Source of the DNA: Tranzscheliella williamsii
Lineage: Eukaryota > Basidiomycota > Ustilaginomycetes > Ustilaginales > Ustilaginaceae
Direction of reading: 5' to 3'
Length of the DNA stretch: 64,000 bases
Assembly (NCBI GenBank): GCA_023212725.1
Contig: JALBYF010000044.1
Coordinates: forward strand, 92,176-156,175
The first letter of the stretch is position 1, and the number at the start of each line of letters is the position of its first letter. The notes beneath the pieces are model-generated. The model had not been told where the DNA came from and did not search any database. It saw only the letters and a list, made by a program, of their open reading frames with translations. The translations under genes were made by a program, and so were the position numbers. Positions 1 through 10,647 of the stretch are shown here, piece by piece.

Positions 1-187
1 AGACGATCTTGGACAGGTACTTTTTCTTCTGGTAGCCGTCAAGTTGGCCCTCTTTGAACTTTTGTCGGATGTGTGCCATCTCTTTGTTGATCCTCTTCTC
101 CTCGAGCTCCCTGACCCGACACGCCCTAAGATCGGCGATGTATTGGGTTAGCCCCCGCATGGAGGACGAAGAATTGGAGTTCATCAT
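1..187 (-). CDS. APL3: AP-2 complex subunit alpha (alpha-adaptin), N-terminal part, cut by window edge
   Basis: Large subunit of the AP-2 clathrin adaptor, which binds PtdIns(4,5)P2 and cargo at the plasma membrane during endocytosis. Only 62 codons are inside the window, reading leftwards from an ATG at 187-185; an in-frame stop at 220-218 closes the frame upstream. Visible residues include MRGLTQYIADLRAC, then KRINKEMAHIRQKFK and LDGYQKKKY, which follow the alpha-adaptin N-terminus (MRGL..FI.DIR, KRINKELANIR.KF, LDGY.KKKYV). AP-1 gamma and AP-3 delta start differently. The ATG at 184-182 is an alternative start one codon later, and conserved similarity begins at Met10. The rest of the gene lies outside the window. 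Confidence 0.85.
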   Translation of the reverse strand, partial: MMNSNSSSSMRGLTQYIADLRACRVRELEEKRINKEMAHIRQKFKEGQLDGYQKKKYLSKIV

Positions 188-1002
188 CTCCGTCCAGCTG
201 CACCTTGGCGTGACTGTTCAGATTCGGAATACAGCCTTGCGACCGAGCGCAGTCTGTCCAGTGTCCCGCAGCCAGGAGTGTCAGCAATGGAGGGAAAAGG
301 TTGAATGATAGGATCGTAGGATGGCGAGTGGAGCGAGGACGTAGAGACCCTCGACCCGTCGCGCTGGCCGGCGATGTCTGTGGTATATGGGCCGAATGAC
401 GGCGTAGCGGTGATGGTGGCGAAGGTGAGGGAAGGGAAGGAGCGGAGCGAATGGCGAGGGATTGCGTGAGAGGCTGGCATCAAAGGGAAATTCGGAGTTG
501 CGCATTTTGCAGCGGCCCGTGCCTCTCACCACAATGGAGCCGGTCCATACTCACACTTCCCAACCCTCCTTTCCTATGTCAGCAAGACACCTGTGGAACA
601 AAGCTCAATGGCAAGCCTGAAGGGCCTTGCTGAAGCAACTCAGGACCCGCCTCAGAGCAGTTCGAGCCTAGAGTGCAACACACACATAGACGAGAGCCAT
701 CCGGCAGAGTGTAGACATGAAACTTTCAAATTCGATCTGGATATAGCACGACGTCGACCGGGAAGCTCAGATAACAGGGACCTCTTCTACAAGGTACAAA
801 GGAACCCGACTCGACATCTGCCTTCACTCTGACAGCAACTGCATGCTATGGCAGCACAAACCGAGCGACTTTGCTCTTTGCTTGTTCACTGTGTTGATCC
901 TCTAAATTCGCACCAACTTAAAGGACACAAGGTAGAGGACCAGAGGAAAGAGACGTCGACGTCCGAGAGAGTGGGATTTCTTCTGCCTATCACGCGCCTC
1001 TC
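188..1002. other. Intergenic region, AP-2 alpha 5' side / 14-3-3 3' side
   Basis: About 0.8 kb between the AP-2 alpha start and the 14-3-3 stop, both genes on the minus strand. It should hold the AP-2 alpha promoter and leader and the 14-3-3 3' UTR. Short open frames exist on both strands, but none has an extended codon bias or a recognisable product. No tRNA or repeat was seen. Confidence 0.5.
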
Positions 1003-2048
1003 TTAGGCAGCCTCGTCGCCCTTGGTCTCGCCGGCAGGTGCCTCAGCAGCGGCCTCGGTGGGCTTCTCGGAATCTTGCATGTCAGAGGTCCAGAGAGTAA
1101 GGTTGTCTCGAAGAAGCTGCATGATAAGAGTCGAGTCCTTGTAGCTTTCTTCGGAGAGGGTGTCGAGCTCTGCGATGGCATCGTCGAAGGCCTGCTTGGC
1201 AAGGTGGCAGGCACGGTCGGGGCTGTTCAAGATCTCGTAGTAGAAGACGGAGAAGTTGAGGGCGAGACCAAGTCGGATGGGGTGGGTGGGGGGAAGCTCG
1301 GTAACGGCAACATCCGAAGCGGCCTTGTAGGCCTCGAGAGACTTGTCGGCGGAGTCCTTTCGCTTGTCGCCAGTGGCAAACTCGGCAAGGTATCGGTGGT
1401 AGTCTCCTTTCCTGCAAATTCATAGGATAGTAATAGGAAGGAAAAGGTTCGTATCAGTAGACGTTCGCTCCGAGCCGTTGATGCACTAGGGAAGAGAGGC
1501 GCGGGGGGGGGGGGGAATGCAACTTACATCTTGTGGTAGAAGACCTTGCTCTCGCCAGAAGCAGCGGAAGGAATCAGGTGCTTGTCCAAGACGTCAAGGA
1601 TGTCCTCGCAGATCTGGGCGAGCTCGGCCTCGATCTTCTCTCGGTAGGTCTTGATCATAGAGACCTGGGCTTCGTTGCCCTTGGACTCCTCCTTCTGCTC
1701 GATGGAGGAGACGATTCGCCAAGAGGCTCGTCGAGCACCGATGACGTTCTTGTAGGCGACCGAAAGGAGGTTTCGCTCCTCAACAGTGAGTTCCTGGTCA
1801 GAAGAAGCGACACGCTTCATGTTCTCGACCATTTCTGAGCAAGTAGAGAAAGACAAATCGCAGTTTGTGTGTCAGAAGAGCTGCTACTCATCGGCTTTCG
1901 GGCATCGCGCCATACCACCCCAACAACTGGCCGAGCTGGCCGTTGTATGGGAGATAAGGACTCAAGGAGCAATGCACTTACCCTCATATCGCTCGGCCTG
2001 CTCAGCGAGCTTGGCGAGGTAGACAGAGTCTTCGCGAGATTCCGGCAT
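1003..2048 (-). CDS. bmh1: 14-3-3 protein (phosphoserine/threonine-binding adaptor)
   Basis: Dimeric cytosolic adaptor that binds phosphorylated clients in cell-cycle and signalling pathways. Three coding exons, complement(1003..1411, 1528..1834, 1982..2048), give 260 residues. Exon 1 encodes [22 protein letters not shown]. Exon 2 contains [11 protein letters not shown] and the family signature around [20 protein letters not shown]. Exon 3 contains the client-groove region [18 protein letters not shown] and ends in an acidic, Ala/Glu-rich tail. All joins keep frame and use GTAAGT-type donors. Length is slightly above the usual 245-255 because of the tail. The intron between exons 2 and 3 holds a run of 13 G. 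A leader intron lies upstream (2076-2630). The name bmh1 follows Ustilago usage; S. cerevisiae has two paralogues, BMH1 and BMH2. Confidence 0.95.
1503..1515. repeat. Homopolymer G run in 14-3-3 intron 2
   Basis: Thirteen consecutive G on the plus strand lie just downstream (minus strand) of the GTAAGT donor at 1522-1527, so the primary transcript carries a C run. It is intronic and does not affect coding. The exact length may be a sequencing artefact. Confidence 0.7.
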
Positions 2049-4150
2049 CGTGACGTTGGTGAACAGTGAGAGGGTCTGAAAAATTCAAAGAAAGTGAGCA
2101 GTCTAGTGAGTGAGTGGGAAAACATAGTGACGAAGGTTTGTCAAACGTCAGCGATCCGATCAGGATAGAGGACCAGAGAGCATACAGCATGGGAAAACGG
2201 GTAGAGTGACGACGGCGGACGGCGGCGACTACACATCTCGCGCTGAGTCGTGCCAGTCCTGCGTTGTCGTAATGGGTCATGGTCGATGAAGATGCTGTGG
2301 CCGCTTCATTATCCGTTATCATCTGTCGGTGTTATACTGACACCGTTCGACGACATGACAAGAGGCTGCTGACGGCATGGCCATTGTGACGCCGCATCTC
2401 CTCCCCTTGCCAAAGCCAACGGCGCATGATGATTGCCCCACTTGATTGCAACGGTTCGCAACGGAACAGCGCACCTCACTGCGGGAGTTGCCCCGACATG
2501 CAGCGAGAGTCGGCTTGACATGTCGATGAAGAGGGGCACGGCACTCCCACGGAGCTGCAGAGCGACGTAGAGGCGTTTATAGTATGCGGAAGGGAGCGGG
2601 CGGAGGAGGGCGGATGCTTAGGCAACTTACGCTAGACTGGCCTGGTAACGGGAAACAGTAGTTGGTGGTGATGAAGACGAGGCGAGGACGCGAAGTGTGT
2701 TGGTGGAAGGGAACACTAAGGCTGTTGATAACGAAAGAAGGAAGGTAACAACTCGACTAGACAACGGGGGAGGGCGGGCATGCGCTTTGCTTGCAAGGGG
2801 CAAAAATGGGAAGGGGCGAGGGAACAGTGCGGAAAGGAGGCGATTGCGTGGTGCGCCAAAGTTCGTCAGCCAAGCCCGCCCAAGCCCAATCGGCCAGCTA
2901 AGGCCTGCCACCATTAGCAAGCCATGCGTGAGTCGCGACGACGGAAGGGGCCAACTGCACTTCAACCCAGCTAATCGCTGACTCTCGTAATTCCATTTCC
3001 AAAACCGCCATTTGTATGTCTCCGGCTTGTTATGCACCGCTTGCGATCTTTCCCATGCGACGCGCATTTGACAATATTAAATTCAACACGTCGGTCCAAA
3101 GCGTATCAAAGACGAGCCATTTTGTATCTACTCGGTGGTCTTTTTGCCAAGCAAGCGCGATGTCCGACTACAAACGCACAGCATTAACAAAAGCAAACGT
3201 AGTAAAGCTTACGCGGCGAAGCCCCAACAGATGCAGATTAGCTTTACTAGACCTGTATGTACAAGGTCTCTTTCCTGATCAACGGAAAACCGGCAGACGA
3301 ACCGCGGCGCCTGCCATCTTTTAGCTGAGCGCTCTCTATCTCCCATAAGCCGATGACGGTGACGTGCCGGCCCAACCGACCATGCACCGCGGAGAACATC
3401 ATGTATCTGTTGGTCCCCTTCTTGTTGGCCGGCTGGCCCTCTTCTTGTGGTCGGCCATCAGCGTGATCTGACCTTTGTGTAAAGTCGATCGGCTGGACGC
3501 CTGAGCGCATCTCCGCATGCTAGAGTCACGTTTCAAGCGCAGTGCGCTCATGTTCGTGATGACTACAAAGGGGCATTTGGTACCATGTCGCGTGCAAAGG
3601 CAGCGCGATGGATGCTTGCCCCGTGCGCACCACTCGCGAAACTCTGGCACCCACAAAGCAACCCCGATCGAAAACGCAGAGGTTGATCGCGTCTTCGCAA
3701 CGCGACACAACACAAGCTCAGCGCCATGCGGAATGTCCAAAAAAACCCTGAACCCACGTCCAGTCTTCGTGGAGAGAACCAAATCTCGTCGCACTTCACG
3801 CGCAAACTCAACCAAACCCGTCACACTCGCACGAAAGTGTCATCCTCACATCGCTCTAACATGAAATTCTCCCATCGCCTCTAGGTGACCCACAGAGTCT
3901 GGCAGATGCTTTGAGAGGGTGGAAGATCGACTTGGCGAGCTGAATCATTCAGGGCAAGCCAGTGGACTTCCGGCTGTAAAAAGCTGTACGCAAAAGAGTC
4001 GACACATGCCCAGCCGTGGTCCTGGGGTTATAGAACTATGTTTGCGCATGGCGAAACGATGCAGGTATTGAAGAGATGCAGGACAGGGTACAGTTTGGAG
4101 ACACGAGGTCCATTATTGGCAATGAGCGTGGATATAGGTGCGCTACGCTT
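2049..4150. other. Gene-free interval between 14-3-3 and Ran
   Basis: About 2.1 kb upstream of the 14-3-3 start and downstream of the Ran stop. Apart from the predicted leader intron (2076-2630), I see short ORFs without codon bias or recognisable domains on either strand. It should include the 14-3-3 promoter (roughly 2630-3500) and the Ran 3' UTR (just below 4150). Confidence 0.5.
2076..2630 (-). other. Predicted intron in the 5' leader of the 14-3-3 gene
   Basis: A perfect GTAAGT donor (complement of 2625-2630) is paired with a pyrimidine-tract TTCAG acceptor (complement, AG at 2077-2076) 28 nt before the 14-3-3 start codon. The 555-nt interval has no coding content on the minus strand and is longer than the coding introns nearby. 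Highly expressed fungal genes often carry a leader intron. This is inference from splice signals only. Confidence 0.45.
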
Positions 4151-4914
4151 TTAGAGGTCTCCGTCGTCCTCGTCGGGGAGCGGTGCAGCGGCAGCCTTTG
4201 GAAGACGTAATGCAGACATGGAGAGACAGGCGGAAACGTTAGTACATCTGCATGTTGAAACCAAAACTGCGAATCAGGGTGATGTCCATTAGGGTTGTTA
4301 CTTACGGCCTGGAGCTCGGCGTTGTACTGAGCCATGAGCTGCTCGTCCACCTGGACCTCGGGGGGAGCAAGGGCAGGAGCGGCGGCAAACTCGAGGGCGG
4401 GGTTGCCGACCAGCTTACGTGCGAGCCAGAGGAAAGGCTTCTCGAAGTTGTAGTTGGACTTGGCCGAGATTTCAAAGTACTGGAGGTTCTTCTTTCGGTG
4501 GAAGGTAACAGCTCCCGTCTTGACCTTTCGCTCCTTTACGTCGACCTTGTTGCCGCAGAGGACGATGGGGATGTTCTCGCAAACACGCTCAAGGTCTCGG
4601 TGCCAGTTGGGAACGTTCTTGTAGGTAATTCGGCTAGTGACATCAAACATGATGATACCGCACTGGCCCTGAATATAGTATCCATCACGGAGACCACCGA
4701 ACTTTTCCTGTCCCGCAGTGTCCCAGACGTTGAAGCAGAGCGTTCCGAGGTTGGTGTGGAATTGAAGAGGGTGGACCTCGACACCGAGGGTGGCAATGTA
4801 CTTCTTCTCGAACTCGCCAGTCAAGTGTCGCTTGACAAAGGTGGTCTTTCCGGTACCACCGTCGCCGACAAGGACGAGTTTGAAGTTGGGAATTTTGCTC
4901 TGATCGGCGGACAT
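4151..4914 (-). CDS. ran1: Ran GTPase (GSP1 family)
   Basis: Small nuclear GTPase that drives importin/exportin-mediated transport and spindle/nuclear-envelope assembly. Two exons, complement(4151..4195, 4306..4914), give 217 residues. G1 is [10 protein letters not shown] near residues 17-26. Further on are the switch I segment [31 protein letters not shown] (G3), NKVD (G4) and [20 protein letters not shown] (G5), all typical of Ran rather than Rab or Ras. The second exon supplies the acidic C-terminus [10 protein letters not shown] that interacts with Ran-binding domains. The 110-nt intron splits just before the tail (A-E-L-Q-A / A-A-A-A-P). The start MSADQSKIP was chosen over upstream in-frame Met codons because family members begin at this point. 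Confidence 0.96.
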
Positions 4915-5448
4915 GACGGCGACAATGACGACAATCGATTGAAAGGATGGTGAAGGGGGAAGCACAAGGAGGATCGGTTGCCATCTAAACAAATGACAGG
5001 GAAATTTTTACGAGGGCGGTGGCTGGCGCTCAATGCTACTGATGCCAACGCAATCAAACTTTCTCTGTCAGGCGATGAGCATCTAACTCGCGGACCGAGT
5101 TTCCACGATCGAATAAATTGAAAGGCATTCGGAACCGCCTTACTCAGCGCGCAAACCAATGCGAAATATTCTTTGGTGGAACGTTTTTGCGAAACCAAAG
5201 GCTCGATCGATTTGAATGATCCGACCTTGGCTGTGATTCTTCCAGATCGGGCTGATCTCGATCCTTCCGAGTGCAATCCGTCTTCCGAGTTTGTGGAGAA
5301 AAAATTTCCTGGTAGAAGTCAGGTTGCATGCGTGCTCTTCGCAGTTTGGCTAGTGTTGCACAAGTAGGCGAAGGTACCCTACGTTACCAAAGCAGACAGC
5401 TCTTCTCCATTGTGCGCTGCCAAGGTCCACGCTGCATTATCGCATATC

Positions 5449-6531
5449 ATGTCGAAGGATAAGAAGGTCAAGGAGACCAAGAGCAAGAGGCGAGAGTCGA
5501 CGGGCGGTTCTGGATCCCACAAGAGCAAGAGCGGCCGCCATGCTGACGTACTGGAAAACGTCAACCTGACGCTTCCTGATCCATCCGATCGAGCGTCGTC
5601 CAGCGCATCTTCGCTGAAGGCATCCTCGGCCTTTGAGACGATGTACCCCGTCCTCAACCTCCCGATACCACCAGTGTGGTCCAGCGACCCGTACGCGGCG
5701 TTTTCAGATCTTATGGATACGCTCGTGATGCGCTACGTGCCCCAGCTATCTGGTGTCCTCATCACTCACACACCAACAAGGTTTTTGCAGGATACGGCGG
5801 TCTTTTCCGCAGACTCTGCATTTGCGACCGCCTCTGTTGGTTTCGAATGCGTCGTCTGGAGGCCGAAGATTGGGCAGGTGCTAGAAGGGACGATCTGCCT
5901 GTCGTCTCCCTCGCATGTTTCGATGCTCCTCTATGGCATTTTCAACGCCTCGATTCCCGCGTCGCATCTGCCGGAAGAGGAGTGGGAGTTCATTGTCGAT
6001 GAGGGCGATGCTTCCGGCTCACACCAGGACCAGGGGATGGGGCATTGGCGGAGGAGATCAGACGGGTCGAAGCTCGGCGGTCAGGACGGCAAGCTGCCAT
6101 TCACGGTGATCAGTATGACGATTGCCAACCATATGCTATCGCTGCATGGCTCGCTTCTCAAGGAGCCATTTACGGGACCAGCACCGACCTTTGATCGATC
6201 CTATCTCAAGAAGAGCCTCTTGCCCACCCAGGCTTTCGGCCTTGGCTCGACACCAGCTCCGCAAACCGCAGAACCGATCGACGAGGACCTTCCTGCCGCC
6301 CCAAGACGGGTGCGCTGGCAGGACGAGGATGAGGATGAGAACGGCAGTGAAGACGATAGCAGCTCGGAGAGCGAGCAAGAAAGCGGAAAGGCAGCTGTCC
6401 TCGCCGGATCCAAGGTTTCGAGCCGAGCAGTGTCAAAGCGCAAGTCGCTTTCGGATCTGGACGCCCAAGACGCTGACGGAGCGGATGCGGAAGCCAAGAA
6501 GCGAGACAAGAAGCGCCGAAAAGAAGCATGA
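5449..6531 (+). CDS. RPA43: DNA-directed RNA polymerase I subunit RPA43
   Basis: Subunit of the Pol I stalk (with RPA14 in yeast); it contacts Rrn3 to recruit Pol I to rDNA promoters, in the nucleolus. Single exon, 360 residues from MSKDKKVKE; an ATG 39 nt further upstream is in frame but adds non-conserved sequence. A Lys/Ser-rich N-terminus (1-45) is followed by the RPB7-N-like segment (LPIPPVW through VMRYVPQLSGVLITH, about 75-110) and the S1/OB-type stalk domain (FECVVWRPKIGQVLEGTICLSSPSHVSMLLYG..FNASIP, about 135-180). The C-terminal third is a low-complexity acidic then Lys/Arg-rich tail (RWQDEDEDENGSEDDSSSESE, ending KKRDKKRRKEA), as in other RPA43 proteins. Confidence 0.88.
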   Translation: MSKDKKVKETKSKRRESTGGSGSHKSKSGRHADVLENVNLTLPDPSDRASSSASSLKASSAFETMYPVLNLPIPPVWSSDPYAAFSDLMDTLVMRYVPQLSGVLITHTPTRFLQDTAVFSADSAFATASVGFECVVWRPKIGQVLEGTICLSSPSHVSMLLYGIFNASIPASHLPEEEWEFIVDEGDASGSHQDQGMGHWRRRSDGSKLGGQDGKLPFTVISMTIANHMLSLHGSLLKEPFTGPAPTFDRSYLKKSLLPTQAFGLGSTPAPQTAEPIDEDLPAAPRRVRWQDEDEDENGSEDDSSSESEQESGKAAVLAGSKVSSRAVSKRKSLSDLDAQDADGADAEAKKRDKKRRKEA

Positions 6532-6574
6532 TGGTCCACCTTTCTCATTTGCTCCCTTGTAACATAGCATTTCT

Positions 6575-6850
6575 CTATCCACCACAGTTGCGGCTGTTGT
6601 CAGAGCGCAGCCATACCCAGCACTCTTCGCGCGGATTTTCAATGCGAGGCAGCGTACAGACGAAATCATAGCCATTGTCGATCGCAGCTTGGCATTGCAG
6701 CGGACGAGATCCGACATGGTTGACGATGGCAATCGTCCTACAGTAAGGCAGCGAGTCGACGACAGGCATGACGAGGGAGACGCACCACCGAGCTGGTCGG
6801 GAAAGGAATTGGCCGGATTTTGACCGTTGGCCGCTCAAGCGACGCGTCAT
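6575..6850 (-). CDS. Possible small Cys-containing ORF (doubtful)
   Basis: A 91-codon frame between RPA43 and DDI1. Its C-terminal two thirds (from MPVVDSLPYC) has plausible codon use and five Cys (PYC, LQC, FVC, EEC, NCGG), but no family is recognisable. A TGTAG acceptor-like site near residue 37 could mean that only the 3' part is an exon. The frame may also be chance in DDI1's upstream region. It overlaps no confident gene. Listed as doubtful. Confidence 0.2.
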   Translation of the reverse strand: MTRRLSGQRSKSGQFLSRPARWCVSLVMPVVDSLPYCRTIAIVNHVGSRPLQCQAAIDNGYDFVCTLPRIENPREECWVWLRSDNSRNCGG

Positions 6851-7008
6851 TTGCGGTCAAAAGTGCGGCGACTGGCTGTGTTTGTCAGTTCGACTCAGCC
6901 AAGTGGGCCCGTCTTGAATCTGTATCGACCAGTGGCTCGTCCCTTCTTCCACTTCTGTCAACAGCACCGACACTTTTGCTTGCACTGCTTGCAACTATTC
7001 CTAGAAGC

Positions 7009-8487
7009 ATGATTACCGTGATCACAGAGGACGACCGCACATTTCCTGTCGATGTCGATGTCACGATCGAGGTGGAGAACTTGAAAGCGTTGCTGGAAGC
7101 CGACTCGTCTATCGCTGCCGAGGACCAAGTGTTGTTGTTTCGCGGTCAGGTACTCTCCGATGCCAAGGCAACACTCTCAAGTCTTGGCGTACAGAATGAT
7201 GACCTGCTGGTGTTGAGAGATGGGCGTCGCAGCCAGCCCTCAGCGGGGATGTCAGCGCCTGCTAACAATGCACCCTCCGAAGCACAAGCGGCGGAGCAGA
7301 TTCGTCAACAAATCCTTTCAGACCCCACGGCTCTGTCGATGCTCAGGACCAACAACCCCGAGATGGCAGAAGCGGTGCAGAACTCACCTTTGCGGTTCTT
7401 GGAGCTTATCAAGGCGCAGCGTGACAGAATGCAGGCGTCCGGTCCGTCGGCTGCTGGCGCTGGCGGCGGAGCGGGCGGGGATGAATTTGACATTGAGGCG
7501 CAGCGGAGGATCGAAGAGGCGATCCGGCAAGAGCGCGTGCTAGAGAACCTGGAGCATGCTATGGAATATTCGCCCGAGTCTTTCGGCAGGGTTACCATGC
7601 TCTATGTCGACTGCAAGGTCAATGGTACGGATGTCAAAGCCTTTGTCGATTCCGGCGCGCAAGCTACCATCATGTCGCCGGAGTGCGCTGAGAAGTGCGG
7701 CATCATGCGCTTGTTAGATACTCGATTCGCGGGCATCGCAAGGGGCGTTGGGACCGCCAAGATCCTGGGTCGAGTGCACTCAACACAGCTGCAGCTCGGC
7801 AAGGAGATCTTTCTGCCCTGTTCCTTCACCATCATGGAGGGCAAGGGTGTGGATATGCTGTTTGGCCTAGACATGCTCAAGAGATATCAGGCCACCATCG
7901 ATCTGAGCAAGAATGCGCTTGTCATCAACGGGAGCAGCATCCGGTTTCTGGACGAGCACGAGCTTCCTTCCGAGGCGAGCGCAGAGTACGAACTCGACGA
8001 CCAGGGCAATCCCCGAGCAGTGACCAAGACTTCGGGAGAACCTGCAGGTCCGTCAGCGCTAGGAGCTGCCAGCGCCAACGCTAACGCCGCTGCGGCTTCG
8101 CATGCCGCGAACGCCTCCAGGTTCCCGGGCGCTGGGAACCAGCTTGCTTCTCATCCGCCTGCCGCGAGTGGAGCGGCCAATAAGGACCACTATGACAGTC
8201 ACGGCTGGAGCTTCTCCCATGCCCATTCGGCGCCAGCGGCATCCATCTCGACATCGTCCACAGGCGCATCGTCAGCAGCACAGCAACGCGCTTTACCAGA
8301 GCCTTCCACGGCGGCTCCCCTTTCAGCGCCCGCGCCTGCGGCCGCTAGCGGCGCCGGGTCTAGATGGCCCGATTCTGCCATCCTATCCCTCACAGACCTG
8401 GGTGCCAGCCGGGAACAGGCAATCGGCTTCTTGGATGCTGCTAACGGCAATGTCGAGATAGCTGCCAGCTTGCTGTTCCAGCAGTAG
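7009..8487 (+). CDS. DDI1: DDI1 homologue: ubiquitin-like/retroviral-type aspartyl protease/UBA shuttle protein
   Basis: Ubiquitin-dependent protease and proteasome shuttle that cleaves heavily ubiquitinated substrates and acts in DNA-damage and proteotoxic responses. 492 residues from MITVITEDDR. A ubiquitin-like domain (1-72) is followed by a helical linker with SDPTALSMLRTNNPEMAEAV (STI1-like, about 104-140). The RVP protease domain (about 195-330) has catalytic DSG at 214-216 (AFVDSGAQATIMS) and the second turn LFGLDMLKRYQATIDL. After a long Ala/Ser-rich linker comes a C-terminal UBA domain (about 453-492, LTDLGASREQAIGFLDAANGNVEIAASLLF). All three domains are intact. An upstream frame extension lacks conservation, so the ATG preceding the UBL was chosen. 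Confidence 0.95.
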   Translation: MITVITEDDRTFPVDVDVTIEVENLKALLEADSSIAAEDQVLLFRGQVLSDAKATLSSLGVQNDDLLVLRDGRRSQPSAGMSAPANNAPSEAQAAEQIRQQILSDPTALSMLRTNNPEMAEAVQNSPLRFLELIKAQRDRMQASGPSAAGAGGGAGGDEFDIEAQRRIEEAIRQERVLENLEHAMEYSPESFGRVTMLYVDCKVNGTDVKAFVDSGAQATIMSPECAEKCGIMRLLDTRFAGIARGVGTAKILGRVHSTQLQLGKEIFLPCSFTIMEGKGVDMLFGLDMLKRYQATIDLSKNALVINGSSIRFLDEHELPSEASAEYELDDQGNPRAVTKTSGEPAGPSALGAASANANAAAASHAANASRFPGAGNQLASHPPAASGAANKDHYDSHGWSFSHAHSAPAASISTSSTGASSAAQQRALPEPSTAAPLSAPAPAAASGAGSRWPDSAILSLTDLGASREQAIGFLDAANGNVEIAASLLFQQ

Positions 8488-8703
8488 ATGGACCTTCTCA
8501 TGCGCCCGTAACGCAATACCACGGAACGGATCTCGCCCAGCGCGATTCCTATATCCTGTCTGTGCGACTGCCTCCGGATAAAGCGACGTGTGACGTGTCG
8601 CAGCAGATCGGGTCGGCACGAACTGACGGTGAGTGATGGATGGCTACAGGATGCGTACAGGGTGGCACGGTGCGCGGGGTGCGGGGTGCGTGCGTGCGAG
8701 GGG

Positions 8704-10206
8704 CTATGCTTTGGGTGGCTCGGGCTGGGTGCCGGGGGCGGCTGGGTTCATGCCGCCGGTGAACCAGCCCCAGGCGTTGATCTTCATGTCGCGGATCTGG
8801 CGTTCCTGCTCCTCCTTTGCCTGTTTGCGGAGGGTTTCGCCGTTCTCCTTCCAGTACTTCTGGTCTTCGAGGTAGGCTTGGAGGAAGCGGTCGCGCTCGA
8901 GGTCGTACATGGTCTTGTCGGCGGGCATGCCCGCGGTAGGCGAGCGGCTGACACTGCCAAAGAGACTGCCAAACTTGCCGAGGCGCTCCGCGCGTGCCTT
9001 GTTCTCGGCGAGCTCGCGGTCGCGAATGGCGCGCGCGCGCTGAGCATGCTCGGTGGGGATGTGCGTGCCCTGGTACGCCTTGATCGTCGTCCGCACATCG
9101 TCAATGTTGTAGATGCCAATCGCCTCGAACCACGGGATCATCCCCACCAGCTCGCGGTCGTCCTTGTCGCCGTGCCACGGCTTGATCACAACACCGTTCT
9201 CCGGATGCAGCGCGAACGAGTCTGGCCTGGTATCCAGCACAACCACCTTGGACAAGTCTCGGTTGAGATGATTGAGATCCTTGACCGGCTTGCCGTCAAC
9301 GGTTCGGCAGCTCTCCTTGAAGAGCGTGTAGGCAATGTAGCGACGGTCGGGATCGAGCTTCTCGACGATAGGCCCAGCGGTGAAGTAGGGCTGAGTAGTA
9401 AAGAGGACAATCTCGTAGAACTGCGACAGGTAGCCGAGGAAATAGTCCAGACCTGGTCGCTTGGCCGTCCTCCAACCATGCTCTCTGGACCACTCGCTGT
9501 GGACAAGCAGCTCGTCGAGATCGACGACCAGAGTAAAAGGCCGCGAGTATGGGAATGGCAAAGGGTCGGGCAGAAGCTGGTCGAAGACGGGCTTGTTCAA
9601 GTCCTCGTACATGGCGCTGAAACGCAGCTTCATCCGCCCAAACAGGTCGTCCTTGCCAGGCTGGTCCTTGAAGCGCTCTGCTTCCTTCTCGTTGTCCCAA
9701 GGCCGGCCGAGGTGGTAAGCGCCGAAGCCCGTACCGGCGAGAGCGAGAATGCCGAGCATCCGCACTCTGTTCTGGCGCTTCTTCTCAATGGACGACATGG
9801 AACGAGCGCCGGTTTTGGCTTTGGCGCCAGTCGTACCCGCGCCGCTTCCATCCTTGGAGGCTCTCTCCTCTGCTTCGATCAGTTGTGCCGCAAAGGGCGT
9901 CGCAGATGTGTCGACATCGAATAGCGAAGAACTCTTTCGGTCGGAGATCTCTGGCTCGGACGGAGCGGAGGCCGGCTGCGACGAAGCTGCGGGTGTGGAC
10001 GCTCGAGACGCACCAGCAGGTGGCGTCGAGGAGGATGCAGATGGCGACGATGGCGACGATGGCCCTGATGATGACGAAGGAGGCGGCGTAGCCAGGAATC
10101 GAACGGCCGCTGGAATCGCTGGTGCGTCGGCGGCAGCGACGCGTGGAGCTGCGATGGTCCTGGAGGCCACTCGTAGCGTCTGCCGGGCTACAATGCTGAG
10201 AGGCAT
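8704..10206 (-). CDS. TIM50: Mitochondrial import inner membrane translocase subunit TIM50
   Basis: Receptor subunit of the TIM23 presequence translocase; single-pass inner membrane protein with its receptor domain in the intermembrane space. 500 residues from [20 protein letters not shown], an Arg/Ser/Ala-rich presequence. An in-frame ATG at 10263 would prepend 19 less typical residues. After a Ser/Pro-rich linker there is a transmembrane segment (about 149-166, [18 protein letters not shown]). The FCP1/HAD-like domain (about 222-365) has [43 protein letters not shown], and [14 protein letters not shown]. The C-terminal coil-rich tail follows FGSLFG. The DxD pair is retained here. Confidence 0.93.
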   Translation of the reverse strand: MPLSIVARQTLRVASRTIAAPRVAAADAPAIPAAVRFLATPPPSSSSGPSSPSSPSASSSTPPAGASRASTPAASSQPASAPSEPEISDRKSSSLFDVDTSATPFAAQLIEAEERASKDGSGAGTTGAKAKTGARSMSSIEKKRQNRVRMLGILALAGTGFGAYHLGRPWDNEKEAERFKDQPGKDDLFGRMKLRFSAMYEDLNKPVFDQLLPDPLPFPYSRPFTLVVDLDELLVHSEWSREHGWRTAKRPGLDYFLGYLSQFYEIVLFTTQPYFTAGPIVEKLDPDRRYIAYTLFKESCRTVDGKPVKDLNHLNRDLSKVVVLDTRPDSFALHPENGVVIKPWHGDKDDRELVGMIPWFEAIGIYNIDDVRTTIKAYQGTHIPTEHAQRARAIRDRELAENKARAERLGKFGSLFGSVSRSPTAGMPADKTMYDLERDRFLQAYLEDQKYWKENGETLRKQAKEEQERQIRDMKINAWGWFTGGMNPAAPGTQPEPPKA

Positions 10207-10647
10207 ATTGCTTGACTGTTTTGCTGCTGCGTCAGGAGTGACGACTAGGCAGACGTGCAGCAAGGTTGGGGTGTGATGTAAAGAGGTCCAATGCGGTGAT
10301 CAGTCGTGGGAGAGATTGCCTTCCCAACATCACCTTGGCTCCACTCGCTCCGCATCGCCTCGAGCAGGTCGATGATGCGAGAAGAATCCGAAAAAATTCA
10401 TAATTGCCCAGTTGTTAAGAGTCTCAAAGTCAAAAAGCACAAATTCCGATCCAGGCTCAGCTAAGATCGGAGAAGTTTCATTCAATCGACGAGGCAAAGG
10501 TCAGAGTGGCATGGTGGAGAAGGAATGAATGAATGAGATTCTTCCTTCTTCTACATTTGATATCCAACAGCGCGGGCGATCCGATGCTTGACCGACTAGG
10601 CTTGACATCGAACTGTGACTGTATCGTGGTAGTTTACGGACGTTTAG

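Noticed and set aside
8590..9924. 444-codon plus-strand frame over TIM50
   Set aside because: Exact antisense of the TIM50 coding region; long antisense frames arise from the C/G third-position bias here.
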